NCBI GenBank assembly: GCA_005772825.1
Contig: SXIP01000023.1
Coordinates: 1-32,176 of the forward strand
Source of the DNA: Methylococcaceae bacterium
GTDB taxonomy: Bacteria > Pseudomonadota > Gammaproteobacteria > Methylococcales > Methylomonadaceae
DNA length: 32,176 nt
Direction: 5' to 3'
Within the stretch, counting starts at the first letter, position 1. Each line of letters begins with the position of its first letter. Shown here piece by piece: positions 17,271 through 24,954 of the stretch. Position numbers and translations under genes: made by a program. Below the pieces are notes generated by a model. It had not been told where the DNA came from. It made no database searches and was given only the letters and a program-made list of their open reading frames with translations.

Positions 17271-17420
17271 CTGTGAAAGTATTATCGATAATCAGGCTAA
17301 AAGCATTTGTCACCACGAAGACACGAAGAACACGAAGAAAAATAACTATCTAATTCAATAGATTGAAAACTTCGCGCTCTTCGTGTCTTCGTGGTTATTC
17401 TTTAATTCTGGTCTAAACCT
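17271..17420. repeat. Palindromic repeat, copy 2 of an inverted pair
   Basis: Its core at 17311-17396 is the reverse complement of 6207-6292 with about nine mismatches in 86 bases by eye. The arms are CACCACGAAGACACGAAG (17311-17328) and CTTCGTGTCTTCGTGGT (17379-17395). Flanking similarity includes TGTGAAAGTATTATCGATAA (17272 onward) and TCTTTAATTCTGGTCTAAA on the other side. It lies between the ends of the regulator and the secreted-protein gene. From about 17421 to 17553 I see nothing except a short GGAACCTGGGAACAA remnant. Confidence 0.85.
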
Positions 17421-17553
17421 GAATATTTTCACAGTCTCCGGAACCTGGGAACAATCGGGTGGCGGCTGTTTATTGCGAGTTACCTTCTTACCTTAATGAA
17501 TTTCGCAGCTTCCCCAAGCTTCGGAGACTGTTTGTTATCCAATTCCAAAACTT

Positions 17554-19725
17554 TTACGGCACATAATAAGAAATAATCAGCTGCGGCCTGTTACCAACCT
17601 TAACGGCATTGCCGCTGAAGAAACTTAAAATATCCGGAGTCAAGTTGTTATTGTCGTCAACTTCAAATCGTAAACGAAGTTGGGTAGGGCCTGTCAGGTT
17701 GACAAAGGGCAATGCGCTGCCCTTTAAACCGGCGGAGTAGTCGGTTTCAGGCGTGTTTATGATGATGGTGCCGGCATTATAAACATTGGCCGCGGCCTGA
17801 AAATCCCGGTTCTGCAAAGCCCCATTGTTGGCAAAGCCTCCGTTACGGATGTCTATACTAATATTTTGCAGATTGTTGGGGACGCTACCGGTTATTCCCT
17901 GTTTCCTGATTTTCAGAATGGCTTTGGTTACTACGGCGTTATCCGGTAGTTCGGACGTATCGAAGTGCAAAATCGCCCGATATTGCCGATTCAAGGCGTC
18001 ATCACCAACATTCAATACAGTAGCCGCAGCATCCAGCGAACCGCCCTGGTTACTGTTTTCGGAAGATTCGAGGACCCAGCCGTCATTGGCGCCGACTGAT
18101 CGCTTTATCAAGGTTCCCGTCTTGGCAACCTGGAATTTTCCAATGCGGGTCTGCCATTGATCCAATGAGTTTGCCGAATAATATTCGTTGGTGTACCAGA
18201 ACGACAAATCGTCAGCCGGATCGACAGTCATCGCGCTGTAATCACCCCAGCGGTTCGATCCGGTTTGTGAACCGCCGCCTGCCGTCATAATGGCTTCCGG
18301 GTGCATGGTTCCCGGCGCATCGCTTACCCGACGTACACTATAGGCGATAGTCGGACGCATCGTACTGCTGGAAACCGTATACCCCAGCGCGATATTACCC
18401 AAGCCGTCCATAGCGATGCTCGACATCACCCTGTCATTGCCGTCACCCGGATCAACCGTACCTTGTTGATACAGCGTCCAATCACCGTCGGTTTTGCGTA
18501 ATTCAAACCAGCGCGACGCAGCGCCCGCTTCACCCAGGCCGCCGCCTATGGTAAAGGTTCCCGCCAAGGCTTGATAAGCGCCGAAATTACGGTAGGGGAA
18601 ACGGAACATTGGCCATTCGGCGACAGCATCAAAGCGCTGCGATGTGCCTAACTGAGCGATGCAATCGAGATTGAAAAAACCGCAGGGCGTATAGGTAAAG
18701 GGGGCGATGTTAATACTCTTTTGTAAAGCAAACGTGGAATTGGCAGGGGTCGCCCAATCAACATGAAAGGCATAAACTTCAATGCGGTCTGAGCCGCCGT
18801 GAAAACTGTTATCTTTGAAGGTATAGAAATAATTCGGCGACCCGGCCGGAGGTTGCCGAGCACCGTCAAGATCGCTGGGAAGATATAGATTGGTACCACC
18901 GGTAAATTTCTGGAAAGTAGCCGTTTGCCCATTCAGCATTTTTTGGCGGTCGAAGGCATAAGCGGTATAAGTCGTCTCATTAGCGGACATGTAGTAAGCA
19001 TCCGGCCAAACCCCAAACTTGAAATAATCCGGGAAACTGCCGACATCAAATTCATACAACCAATACGCGCCGGTCGGGTCCGGTGTCTTGGAAATGGCGA
19101 TGCACATGTGATTTTTATCGGCGAATTGACTGAGCAGCCAGCGTTTGGCCATCGGGTCATAGAGCGCGATAGGATCGCCGAAATCAGGGTTATCGCATGT
19201 CGATGCGGCACTTGTGGGCCATAAGGTACTCAAGTCGAAAGGGCCGGAGAGCAGAATTCCGGATTTATTGTAAACGGCAACCTTGGTCGAATTCACCATT
19301 TGCACATAATGGCTTGGGCCCACATCGCCAACGGGATCGGGAGGTGTACACCCGCCGCAAGCGACCGGGTTGCCGGTACCGTCAAAGCTTAACAGCGGCG
19401 GCGGTGAAGGTTCACGCGATAGAATCCTCTGAATCAACGGATCAATCGAATTATCGGAAGAATTCCAGGTCTTGCGCCAGTGCTGATCGGCTTGGTTTAA
19501 CAAGGGATTTTGCCGGGGGCGGCTGTTTTTCTGTGTGCCGGTATTGCCATCTCTCGATAACGGCAACTTTTTGAGTTCCACACTGGAAACAGGCGCTACT
19601 GCCTTGCTGACGAAAGGACCGCTGACCGTGTCCTGCTGCAACGATGCAGCCTGTGCCCAGGAACCGTGAATGAGTAACGGGATTAATGTAAATACGGAAC
19701 AAGCGATGGGATGCCGGGTTTTCAT
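17554..19725 (-). CDS. Secreted protein with N-terminal propeller-like region and C-terminal DNRLRE/CBM96-like domain
   Basis: From the chosen start (MKTRHPIACSVFTLIPLL) the protein has 723 residues and a clear Sec signal peptide ending near AQAAS. The start is set by the perfect ribosome site AGGAGGA at 19729-19735; the frame extends 19 codons further upstream, but those would precede the signal peptide. Residues 110-520 (DPVGDVGPSHYVQMVNSTKV, FGDPIALYDPMAKRWLL) look like a family of uncharacterised exported proteins, perhaps a beta-propeller. The last 190 residues (RAILHFDTSELPDNAVVTKA, NRPQLIISYYVP) resemble the DNRLRE/CBM96 beta-sandwich found in surface and polysaccharide-active proteins. 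It is probably extracellular or periplasmic; an enzymatic role is not visible. It stands alone on its strand. Confidence 0.78.
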   Translation of the reverse strand: MKTRHPIACSVFTLIPLLIHGSWAQAASLQQDTVSGPFVSKAVAPVSSVELKKLPLSRDGNTGTQKNSRPRQNPLLNQADQHWRKTWNSSDNSIDPLIQRILSREPSPPPLLSFDGTGNPVACGGCTPPDPVGDVGPSHYVQMVNSTKVAVYNKSGILLSGPFDLSTLWPTSAASTCDNPDFGDPIALYDPMAKRWLLSQFADKNHMCIAISKTPDPTGAYWLYEFDVGSFPDYFKFGVWPDAYYMSANETTYTAYAFDRQKMLNGQTATFQKFTGGTNLYLPSDLDGARQPPAGSPNYFYTFKDNSFHGGSDRIEVYAFHVDWATPANSTFALQKSINIAPFTYTPCGFFNLDCIAQLGTSQRFDAVAEWPMFRFPYRNFGAYQALAGTFTIGGGLGEAGAASRWFELRKTDGDWTLYQQGTVDPGDGNDRVMSSIAMDGLGNIALGYTVSSSTMRPTIAYSVRRVSDAPGTMHPEAIMTAGGGSQTGSNRWGDYSAMTVDPADDLSFWYTNEYYSANSLDQWQTRIGKFQVAKTGTLIKRSVGANDGWVLESSENSNQGGSLDAAATVLNVGDDALNRQYRAILHFDTSELPDNAVVTKAILKIRKQGITGSVPNNLQNISIDIRNGGFANNGALQNRDFQAAANVYNAGTIIINTPETDYSAGLKGSALPFVNLTGPTQLRLRFEVDDNNNLTPDILSFFSGNAVKVGNRPQLIISYYVP

Positions 19726-19728
19726 GAT

Positions 19729-19735
19729 TCCTCCT
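19729..19735 (-). promoter_or_regulatory. Ribosome site that fixes the secreted-protein start
   Basis: AGGAGGA on the minus strand, 3 bases before ATG 19725 counting AATC as the spacer region; it places the signal peptide at the N terminus and argues against the upstream ATG at 19782. Confidence 0.7.
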
Positions 19736-19816
19736 AAAATAGAATGAAGGTTCATGCTATAGAATTCATCAGCGATATTCAATTTAATTGATGCTAACGC
19801 CGATTAATGCTGGCCG

Positions 19817-20001
19817 GCTCTCATCGTTATACACACGTCTGTTCAAGACTTGACTGTAGGCCGGAATAAGTACGCACGGCGGTAGCAAGGGCGTGTGTTT
19901 CCGGCATCACGGTGCTTCGAAGTGCCGGAAACGCCTGTCCTGCGCTAATGCGCGGACAGCCTTATTCCGGCCTACGTCGAGTCGTGTATAACGATGAGAG
20001 C
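19817..20001. repeat. Nested palindromic MITE-like element, 185 bp
   Basis: Perfect 18-base terminal inverted repeats GCTCTCATCGTTATACAC (19817-19834) and its complement (19984-20001) enclose a second perfect pair GTAGGCCGGAATAAG (19856-19870) / CTTATTCCGGCCTAC (19961-19975). Within these are GTTTCCGGCA (19897-19906) / TGCCGGAAAC (19923-19932) and CTGTCC..GGACAG (19935-19959). No coding frame fits. It looks like a non-autonomous mobile element or fused REP cluster, in the gap between the secreted-protein gene and bioD. Confidence 0.8.
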
Positions 20002-20044
20002 TAGAGCTTGGGAGCCGGCAGGTGGAGTGTTATTTTTTAGGCGT

Positions 20045-20082
20045 TACCTTACATCCATGTAGGCATCCTGCAGGAGAAGGGG
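20045..20082 (+). repeat. Short dispersed repeat shared with the insertion in bioC
   Basis: The stretch TTACATCCATGTAGGCATCC followed by TGCAGGAGAAGGG closely matches the minus strand at 21417-21453 (CTACATCCTTGTAGGCATCC then CGCTGGAGAGGG). It is followed by unremarkable AT-rich DNA to the bioD stop at 20140; I see no terminator there. Confidence 0.65.
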
Positions 20083-20139
20083 ATTTCTTTCTAAATAACA
20101 GTGTTGCTTTACCTGGGTAACTGAGCGCGATATTAAAAC

Positions 20140-20808
20140 CTACAAACCTGAATTAACAAATTGCACTGCCAGCTCATCAAAATCAGCACTATCCTGATAA
20201 GGCAGCAGACCGAGCAAAGGGGATTCCAAAAGCGTTTTCAATGTAGCAATGTTTTCATCGCGGTTTAAAAGCTCTGGATCGACGCAGACGCCAATCCAGC
20301 CGGCACACGCCAGTCCCGCATGTTGAATGGCGAGTTGGCTCAGTCGGGCATGGTTGATACAACCCAGCCTGATCGCCACGACTAAAATGACCGGCAACCC
20401 CAGCGCTGCTGCCAAATCGCTGATCGCTTCCCGGTCATTTAACGGTGCATACCAACCACCTGCGCCTTCTACCAGGACGATTTCTGCACTTTCTTTCAGC
20501 TCATCGAACCTGTCCAGAATAGTCGCCAGCTTGGCCGGATTGGTTGCACCGGCAATATGTGGCGAGACCGGACGTTCGTAGGCGTAAGGATTAATCAAGT
20601 CATAATCCAGCCGCACCGAAGCATTGTCCTGTATCAGCAAGGCGTCTTCGTTTTTCAGTTGCCCGTCCTGAATGACGCAACCGGAAGCGACCGGTTTCAT
20701 ACCGACCACCGATTTGCCCTGTTTTTTAAAGTAGCGCATCAGCGCAATAGTCGCCCAGGTTTTACCGACATTGGTGTCGGTGCCGGTGATAAAGTAACCT
20801 TGTTTCAT
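20140..20808 (-). CDS. bioD: Dethiobiotin synthetase
   Basis: BioD closes the ureido ring of dethiobiotin from DAPA, carbon dioxide and ATP in the cytoplasm. The 222-residue protein has normal length, with the P-loop GTDTNVGKTWATIALM at residues 9-24, MKPVASGC with the substrate-binding lysine region, and VEGAGGWYAPLNDREAISDL in the middle. The start ATG overlaps the bioC stop (ATGA), so it is the last gene of the bioH-bioC-bioD coupled set on the minus strand. Confidence 0.96.
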   Translation of the reverse strand: MKQGYFITGTDTNVGKTWATIALMRYFKKQGKSVVGMKPVASGCVIQDGQLKNEDALLIQDNASVRLDYDLINPYAYERPVSPHIAGATNPAKLATILDRFDELKESAEIVLVEGAGGWYAPLNDREAISDLAAALGLPVILVVAIRLGCINHARLSQLAIQHAGLACAGWIGVCVDPELLNRDENIATLKTLLESPLLGLLPYQDSADFDELAVQFVNSGL

Positions 20809-21761
20809 TTACTTGCCGATACCAGAATGACGTCGAAGGTCGCGGGAATTTGTCCATCGACCCTATGTTTTTCGTAGGCAGCAATCATCTGCTGCAGCCG
20901 GGTTTTGGTGGTGAAGTTTTTATTGCGCCCCGCCGTCACATTATGAGCGCCGATGTTTTTTAACTCGACCATCAGCGCCATAACCGAATCGTAGCGCGAC
21001 AGATACGTTATGCGTTGCATCCTGATGTCGCTAAACCCCGCTTGCAACAGGAAGGTCCTGATCTGCTCCTCGCCGTAAAACTCATTCACATGATGGTAAT
21101 CATCAACGCCGGACCAGGCGGCTTTTAACTCCTTGAGCGTTTCCGGGCCGAAGGTCGAAAAAAACAGCCGGCCATCCGCTTTCAGCACCCGCTTAATATC
21201 GGCAAAAACGGCGGTCAGATTAACGCACCATTGCAAGGCCAGATTGGACATCACGCTATCGACTGATTGATCCGCGAGCGGCAGGTACTCGGCGTCGGCA
21301 CATAGATACACGACGCCTTCGTGATCTGAGAGCTTGCGGCGGGTGGTTTGCAACATCGACCAGGCAATATCCAGTGCGATAATATAGACCTCGGAATTAA
21401 TAAAGCGACATTCTGCTCCCTCTCCAGCGGGATGCCTACAAGGATGTAGGTAATTAGAGCAACGCAGGAGCGGTTGCCGAGAGGGTTGGGGTGAGGGGGA
21501 AACAAATGAAACTCTATGTTCTGCTGTTCCTATGCATACCGAATCGGCGTGATTAGGTTTTAATCTCAACATTTCGCTAGTCAGGAAACCGGTCCCGCAG
21601 CCCAAATCCAGCAATGTCCCCGTCAAGCTTTCCACACCGACCAACCGCAACAGTTCTTTGCCGACATTACGCTGCAATTGCGCAACACTGTCATAAGTGC
21701 CTGAAGCGGCAGCAAACGAGCGCCTGATACGGGTTTTATCCAACTTTAAAACGGCATTCAT
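20805..21761 (-). CDS. bioC: Malonyl-ACP O-methyltransferase with an in-frame repeat insertion
   Basis: BioC methylates the free carboxyl of malonyl-ACP so that fatty-acid synthesis can build pimeloyl-ACP. The frame stays open upstream to 22028, but that part lies inside bioH; I choose ATG 21761 because it begins MNAVLKLDKTRIRRSFAAAS, like known BioC, and overlaps the bioH stop by ATGA. This gives 318 residues, longer than usual. The SAM-binding motif DLGCGTGFLT and the later CADAEYLPLADQSVDSVMSN are intact. Between the helix after motif I and the strand IIALDIA lies extra sequence that includes residues 82-117 (SPSPQPSRQPLLRC within it), foreign in composition. It sits at a surface-loop position, so activity may survive; this is untested. 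Confidence 0.9.
   Translation of the reverse strand: MNAVLKLDKTRIRRSFAAASGTYDSVAQLQRNVGKELLRLVGVESLTGTLLDLGCGTGFLTSEMLRLKPNHADSVCIGTAEHRVSFVSPSPQPSRQPLLRCSNYLHPCRHPAGEGAECRFINSEVYIIALDIAWSMLQTTRRKLSDHEGVVYLCADAEYLPLADQSVDSVMSNLALQWCVNLTAVFADIKRVLKADGRLFFSTFGPETLKELKAAWSGVDDYHHVNEFYGEEQIRTFLLQAGFSDIRMQRITYLSRYDSVMALMVELKNIGAHNVTAGRNKNFTTKTRLQQMIAAYEKHRVDGQIPATFDVILVSASK
21411..21525 (-). repeat. Repeat-like insertion inside bioC, bounded by 7-base direct repeats
   Basis: TTCTGCT occurs at 21411-21417 and 21519-21525, 108 bases apart, exactly 36 codons. The enclosed DNA has CCCTCACCCCAACCCTCTC and GGAGAGGG on the minus strand, a pattern common in intergenic palindromic repeats, plus a CCTACA/TGTAGG hairpin shared with 20045-20082. 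The true ends are uncertain, since neighbouring bioC sequence also seems longer than usual. Confidence 0.7.
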
Positions 21762-22528
21762 GAGTGAAACATAAATCGGGAAATAATCGCCAGCAGCTCT
21801 TGCCGGTGTGATAAAAACGGCACATGCCCTGCCCTGTCGATAATATTCAATTCCAGGTTCGGACACAGCGCCTGCATTTGACCGGCAACTGCAACAGGGA
21901 TCAATGTATCCCTGTTGCCCAAGATCAGTGACACCGGCTTGTTTGTTTGGGCTAATTCCGGTCTTAAGTCGGATTGTTTCAGAATATTCAAGCCGCTTTG
22001 CAAAGTATCGCTGTCCGGCGGCGGGCATTCAAACACGGCGACCTTCAGCTCTTTCAACAGCACCTTGGCATCGGCCAAGCCGTTCACCTGCAAGGCTAAA
22101 AAACGCAAAAGCGTCGCCTGGCAATCTTTATTCAAATTGTCGGCAAAAGCATTCAGTAATTGCACATCCACGCCATGCCAATCCATCGTTTCGGTAAAAT
22201 GAGGATTGCCTGCCAGCAAAATCAACGCGTTGACCCGCTCGGGAAAGCGCCGAGCCAAATCGAGCACGACGCTCGCACCTAAGGACCAACCCAGCCAGCA
22301 AGCGCTTTGTTCCTGCACGGCATTAACCAATGCCGCGCTGATATGCTCCAGGGTAAAGGGATCGAGTTTTTCGCTACGCCCATGTCCGGGCAAATCAATA
22401 CAAGTCACTTGATACTGTTGCGCCAGATTTTCGGCGAAGCGTCGCCAGATACCGCTGTGCATAGCCCAGCCGTGGACCAAGATGATGGGTTTGCCGGAGC
22501 CTAGGATTTGATAGTGAAGGTTTTGCAA
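21758..22528 (-). CDS. bioH: Pimeloyl-ACP methyl ester carboxylesterase
   Basis: BioH removes the methyl group put on by BioC, ending pimeloyl-ACP synthesis. The 256-residue alpha/beta hydrolase has the oxyanion region HGWAMHSGIW, the nucleophile elbow GWSLGAS, the acid in GNRDTLIP and the catalytic histidine in DRAGHVPFLSH. The start codon is TTG (22526-22528), chosen because no in-frame ATG lies upstream and MQNLHYQILGSG fits the family N terminus; the ribosome site is weak. The stop overlaps bioC (ATGA). The gene follows the DUF2335 gene by 14 bases, so translation may depend on upstream genes. Confidence 0.93.
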   Translation of the reverse strand: MQNLHYQILGSGKPIILVHGWAMHSGIWRRFAENLAQQYQVTCIDLPGHGRSEKLDPFTLEHISAALVNAVQEQSACWLGWSLGASVVLDLARRFPERVNALILLAGNPHFTETMDWHGVDVQLLNAFADNLNKDCQATLLRFLALQVNGLADAKVLLKELKVAVFECPPPDSDTLQSGLNILKQSDLRPELAQTNKPVSLILGNRDTLIPVAVAGQMQALCPNLELNIIDRAGHVPFLSHRQELLAIISRFMFHS

Positions 22529-22542
22529 AGTAAAGGGCTCTA

Positions 22543-23025
22543 TTAAGAACTTTCTTTTGTAGAATGTTTGCCTTTACGTCCGGTGATGAAAATATACGCT
22601 AATGTGGTTAGTGTCGCTCCGGCTAGTACCGAGCCACCCAATTCTTTACCATCATAAATAAGAAATCCGCTAATAGACAGAATGAGTAAGGAAAGTAGTA
22701 AGGCAAAAATCTGTCCGCGCTTTTGAATTGAAATCGAAGATGTTAAAGCCTGTATTTCCAAGCCATGCCGATGCGCTTGTTCTTTTTCCGCCATCGCCAC
22801 AATCCGTTCGGCAAATCCGGCTTGTACCTGATCGTAACCGCTTAAAATTTGCGGAGGAGGTATCGGCCCGGAAAATTGCCGATAGATAGCCTGAATTCCT
22901 TGTTCTTCCTGAACTTTTTCTGCAACAATCTCCGCTATCATTTCTTCTATAGCTTGCTCTGGAAGTTGTTCAAAAATTTCCTTTAATCGGATTTCTGCCT
23001 GCGGGTTTTCAGGATGTTCACTCAT
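22543..23025 (-). CDS. DUF2335-type small membrane protein
   Basis: The chosen start (MSEHPENPQAEIRLKE) gives 160 residues; the frame extends 13 codons further upstream with other ATGs, but 23025 produces a compact 8-base overlap (ATGAGTGA) with the previous stop. The motif FSGPIPPPQILSGYDQVQAG followed by AERIVAMAEKEQAHRHGLE is typical of DUF2335. Two membrane helices end the protein (IFALLLSLLILSISGFLIY and SVLAGATLTTLAYIFI). The function of the family is unknown to me; members are often in accessory or mobile DNA. The sequence is visibly richer in A+T than the bio genes around it. It interrupts the biotin run together with the next gene. Confidence 0.8.
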   Translation of the reverse strand: MSEHPENPQAEIRLKEIFEQLPEQAIEEMIAEIVAEKVQEEQGIQAIYRQFSGPIPPPQILSGYDQVQAGFAERIVAMAEKEQAHRHGLEIQALTSSISIQKRGQIFALLLSLLILSISGFLIYDGKELGGSVLAGATLTTLAYIFITGRKGKHSTKESS

Positions 23026-23563
23026 GTTCATCTTTGATTGCCGCCCAACTTTTCCATAAATCATTGCCTACGTTTTGCCAGTCTTTATTCAGCGCGTCTG
23101 CACCGGAAGCAGTATAGTCGATATTTTCTAATAACGTTGTCAACGACATTTCAGGATTTAGGTTCAAACTGGTAAAACCTGATGCTAATACTGTTGTTAT
23201 ATCCGCTATTCGACCTGATACCGCCGCCAAGCTTTTTTTATCAGCTTGTTGCGTGGCGCTCATCTCTCTAATGCGATCCGCTATTCGCCCTGATGCAGTC
23301 ATCTTCAGACTATCTTTGCCAGCTTGTTGGGCTGCGCTAATCTCCTTAATTCGCTCCACTATCCGGCCTGATGCAGTCATCTTCATACTATCTTTGCCAG
23401 CTTGGTACCCTGCTCTAAAATCTCTGGTATGATTCGATACATAAGAAGGACTAAAGAGGTCTTCTTTCGTATAACGCCTAAACATTTTTTGTAAGTACGC
23501 CAATTCTTCAGCGGAAATGTTGCCGTCGTTTTCCCTATCACTGTTTTGTTTTGTAGATTTCAT
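23018..23563 (-). CDS. Uncharacterised 181-residue protein with 26-residue internal repeats
   Basis: I recognise no family. The protein is hydrophilic without signal peptide or membrane helix. Residues 55-80 and 81-106 are near-identical repeats (AGKDSLKMTASGRIADRI...), and a third, shortened copy follows to about residue 125. The repeats are charged and probably helical, perhaps a coiled coil. The C-terminal part (TASGADALNKDWQNVGNDLW) is different. An AAGAGG ribosome site precedes the ATG, and the stop overlaps the DUF2335 gene by 8 bases, so the two products probably act together, perhaps a soluble part and a membrane part. Base composition is A+T-rich beside bioF. Confidence 0.7.
   Translation of the reverse strand: MKSTKQNSDRENDGNISAEELAYLQKMFRRYTKEDLFSPSYVSNHTRDFRAGYQAGKDSMKMTASGRIVERIKEISAAQQAGKDSLKMTASGRIADRIREMSATQQADKKSLAAVSGRIADITTVLASGFTSLNLNPEMSLTTLLENIDYTASGADALNKDWQNVGNDLWKSWAAIKDEHE
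23192..23401 (-). repeat. Tandem 78-base coding repeats
   Basis: Two full copies of 78 bases and a degenerate partial third encode the 26-residue repeats of the 181-residue protein. The period is a multiple of three, so copy number could change without frame loss. Confidence 0.75.
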
Positions 23564-23595
23564 AAGTCAACCTCTTTACATTGGGTTTCCATTAT

Positions 23596-24768
23596 TTACA
23601 TTGTATCAGCGAACTGCGATTTCTGTTCTTTAAGAGCGGCTAACAGCCGATCAATTTGTTCTTCATCATGAGCGACCGATAAAGTGACCCGTAACCGCGC
23701 CGTACCCCGCGCTACGGTAGGTGGACGTATCGCACTGACTAAAAATCCTGACGCCAGTAAAGCATTGCTGATAGCCACCGTGCGTTGGCTATCGCCGATT
23801 AGTATCGGTTGAATGGGCGAAGACGAAGACATCAGATGCAAACCTAGTTGTTCCGCGCCGGTCCGAAAATGTGCCACCAAGCTGTTGAGTTTATCCCGGC
23901 GCCAGCTTTCGGCAATGACGATTTTCAAACTCGCCCGCGTGGCTTCGGCAACGGCGGCGGGTAAGGCCGTCGTGTAAACATAGGTGCGGGCTTTTTGTAT
24001 CAAGGTTTCAATCAACACCTCGGAACCGGCGACAAATGCGCCAAAAGTGCCGAAGCCCTTACCCAGTGTGCCCATCAAGACCGGCACATCATCCGCGTTA
24101 AGGCCGTAATATTCGACCATGCCACCGCCCTTTTCGCCGATCACACCCAGACCGTGCGCATCGTCAATCATTAACCAAGCGTCATGCCGTTTGGCGGCGA
24201 GTGACAAATCTTTTAACGGCGCGAAATCGCCATCCATGCTGAAAACGCCATCGGTCACGATCAGCTTGTTACCCGTTGCCTCCGTCAGCAAGCTATCAAG
24301 ATGCGAGACATCGGAATGAGCATAGCGTTTAAATACCGCCCCCGATGACAAACCGCCATCCAGTAATGACGCATGATTGAGCCTGTCTTCAAACACCGTA
24401 TCGCCACGCCCGATCAGGGCATTAATGACGCCGATATTCGCCATATAGCCGGTAGAAAACAACAACGCCCGCTCGCGCCCGGTAAATGCCGCCAGTTCTT
24501 CTTCCAAGGCATGATGCGCCGTACTATGCCCGCAAATCAAATGCGCCGAACCGCTGCCGACACCGTAATGATCGGCAGCATTTTTAAACGCCTGCACAAC
24601 CGCCGGATGATTCGCCAACCCCAGATAATCATTGCTGCAAAAATTGGTGACCGTCTTACCGTCCAGTTGCAGATGGATGCCCTGCGGGGAATTGATGATG
24701 CGACGGGAGCGGTATAAGCCTTGGTTTTTCAGGGTATCGAGATGATTGGTTAAATGTGCAAATGGCAT
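23596..24768 (-). CDS. bioF: 8-amino-7-oxononanoate synthase
   Basis: BioF condenses pimeloyl-ACP with alanine using PLP, the first step of ring assembly. The 390-residue protein has the expected length. It shows FCSNDYLGLANHP near residue 45, the GSGSAHLICGHS loop, SMDGDFAPL, IDDAHGLGVIGEKGGG and the PLP lysine in MGTLGKGFGTFG near residue 235. The ATG at 24768 begins MPFAHLTNHLDTL, as usual for the family, though the ribosome site is poor. In this genome it is followed by two unrelated genes before bioH, 32 bases to the next start. Upstream lies a palindromic repeat at 24790-24935. Confidence 0.96.
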   Translation of the reverse strand: MPFAHLTNHLDTLKNQGLYRSRRIINSPQGIHLQLDGKTVTNFCSNDYLGLANHPAVVQAFKNAADHYGVGSGSAHLICGHSTAHHALEEELAAFTGRERALLFSTGYMANIGVINALIGRGDTVFEDRLNHASLLDGGLSSGAVFKRYAHSDVSHLDSLLTEATGNKLIVTDGVFSMDGDFAPLKDLSLAAKRHDAWLMIDDAHGLGVIGEKGGGMVEYYGLNADDVPVLMGTLGKGFGTFGAFVAGSEVLIETLIQKARTYVYTTALPAAVAEATRASLKIVIAESWRRDKLNSLVAHFRTGAEQLGLHLMSSSSPIQPILIGDSQRTVAISNALLASGFLVSAIRPPTVARGTARLRVTLSVAHDEEQIDRLLAALKEQKSQFADTM

Positions 24769-24789
24769 AATTGAATGGGGTTTATTTTC

Positions 24790-24935
24790 ATCGTTCCCAC
24801 GCTCCGGCGTGGGAATGCAGTAGCAGACGCTCCAGCGTCGCGAAACATAAAATGGGCTAAGAGTACTTGTTATTCTATGTTACACGACGCTGGAGCGTTG
24901 ACAACCGCGTTCCCACGCCGGAGCGTGGGAACGAT
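24790..24935 (+). repeat. GTTCCCACGCTCCGG palindromic element, copy at bioF
   Basis: Perfect 26-base arms lie at 24790-24815 and 24910-24935 (each contains CGTTCCCACGCTCCGGCGTG or its complement). Inside is a second pair, GACGCTCCAGCGTC and CGACGCTGGAGCG. The element is nearly the same, in the same orientation, as 27319-27462. It separates bioF from the orphan gene downstream of bioB and could shape their transcript. Confidence 0.9.
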
Positions 24936-24954
24936 AAAAATCCTAGAGTGTGTT

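Noticed and set aside
21762-22028. N-terminal extension of bioC
   Set aside because: It lies inside bioH in another frame; the family N terminus and the ATGA overlap support the start at 21761.
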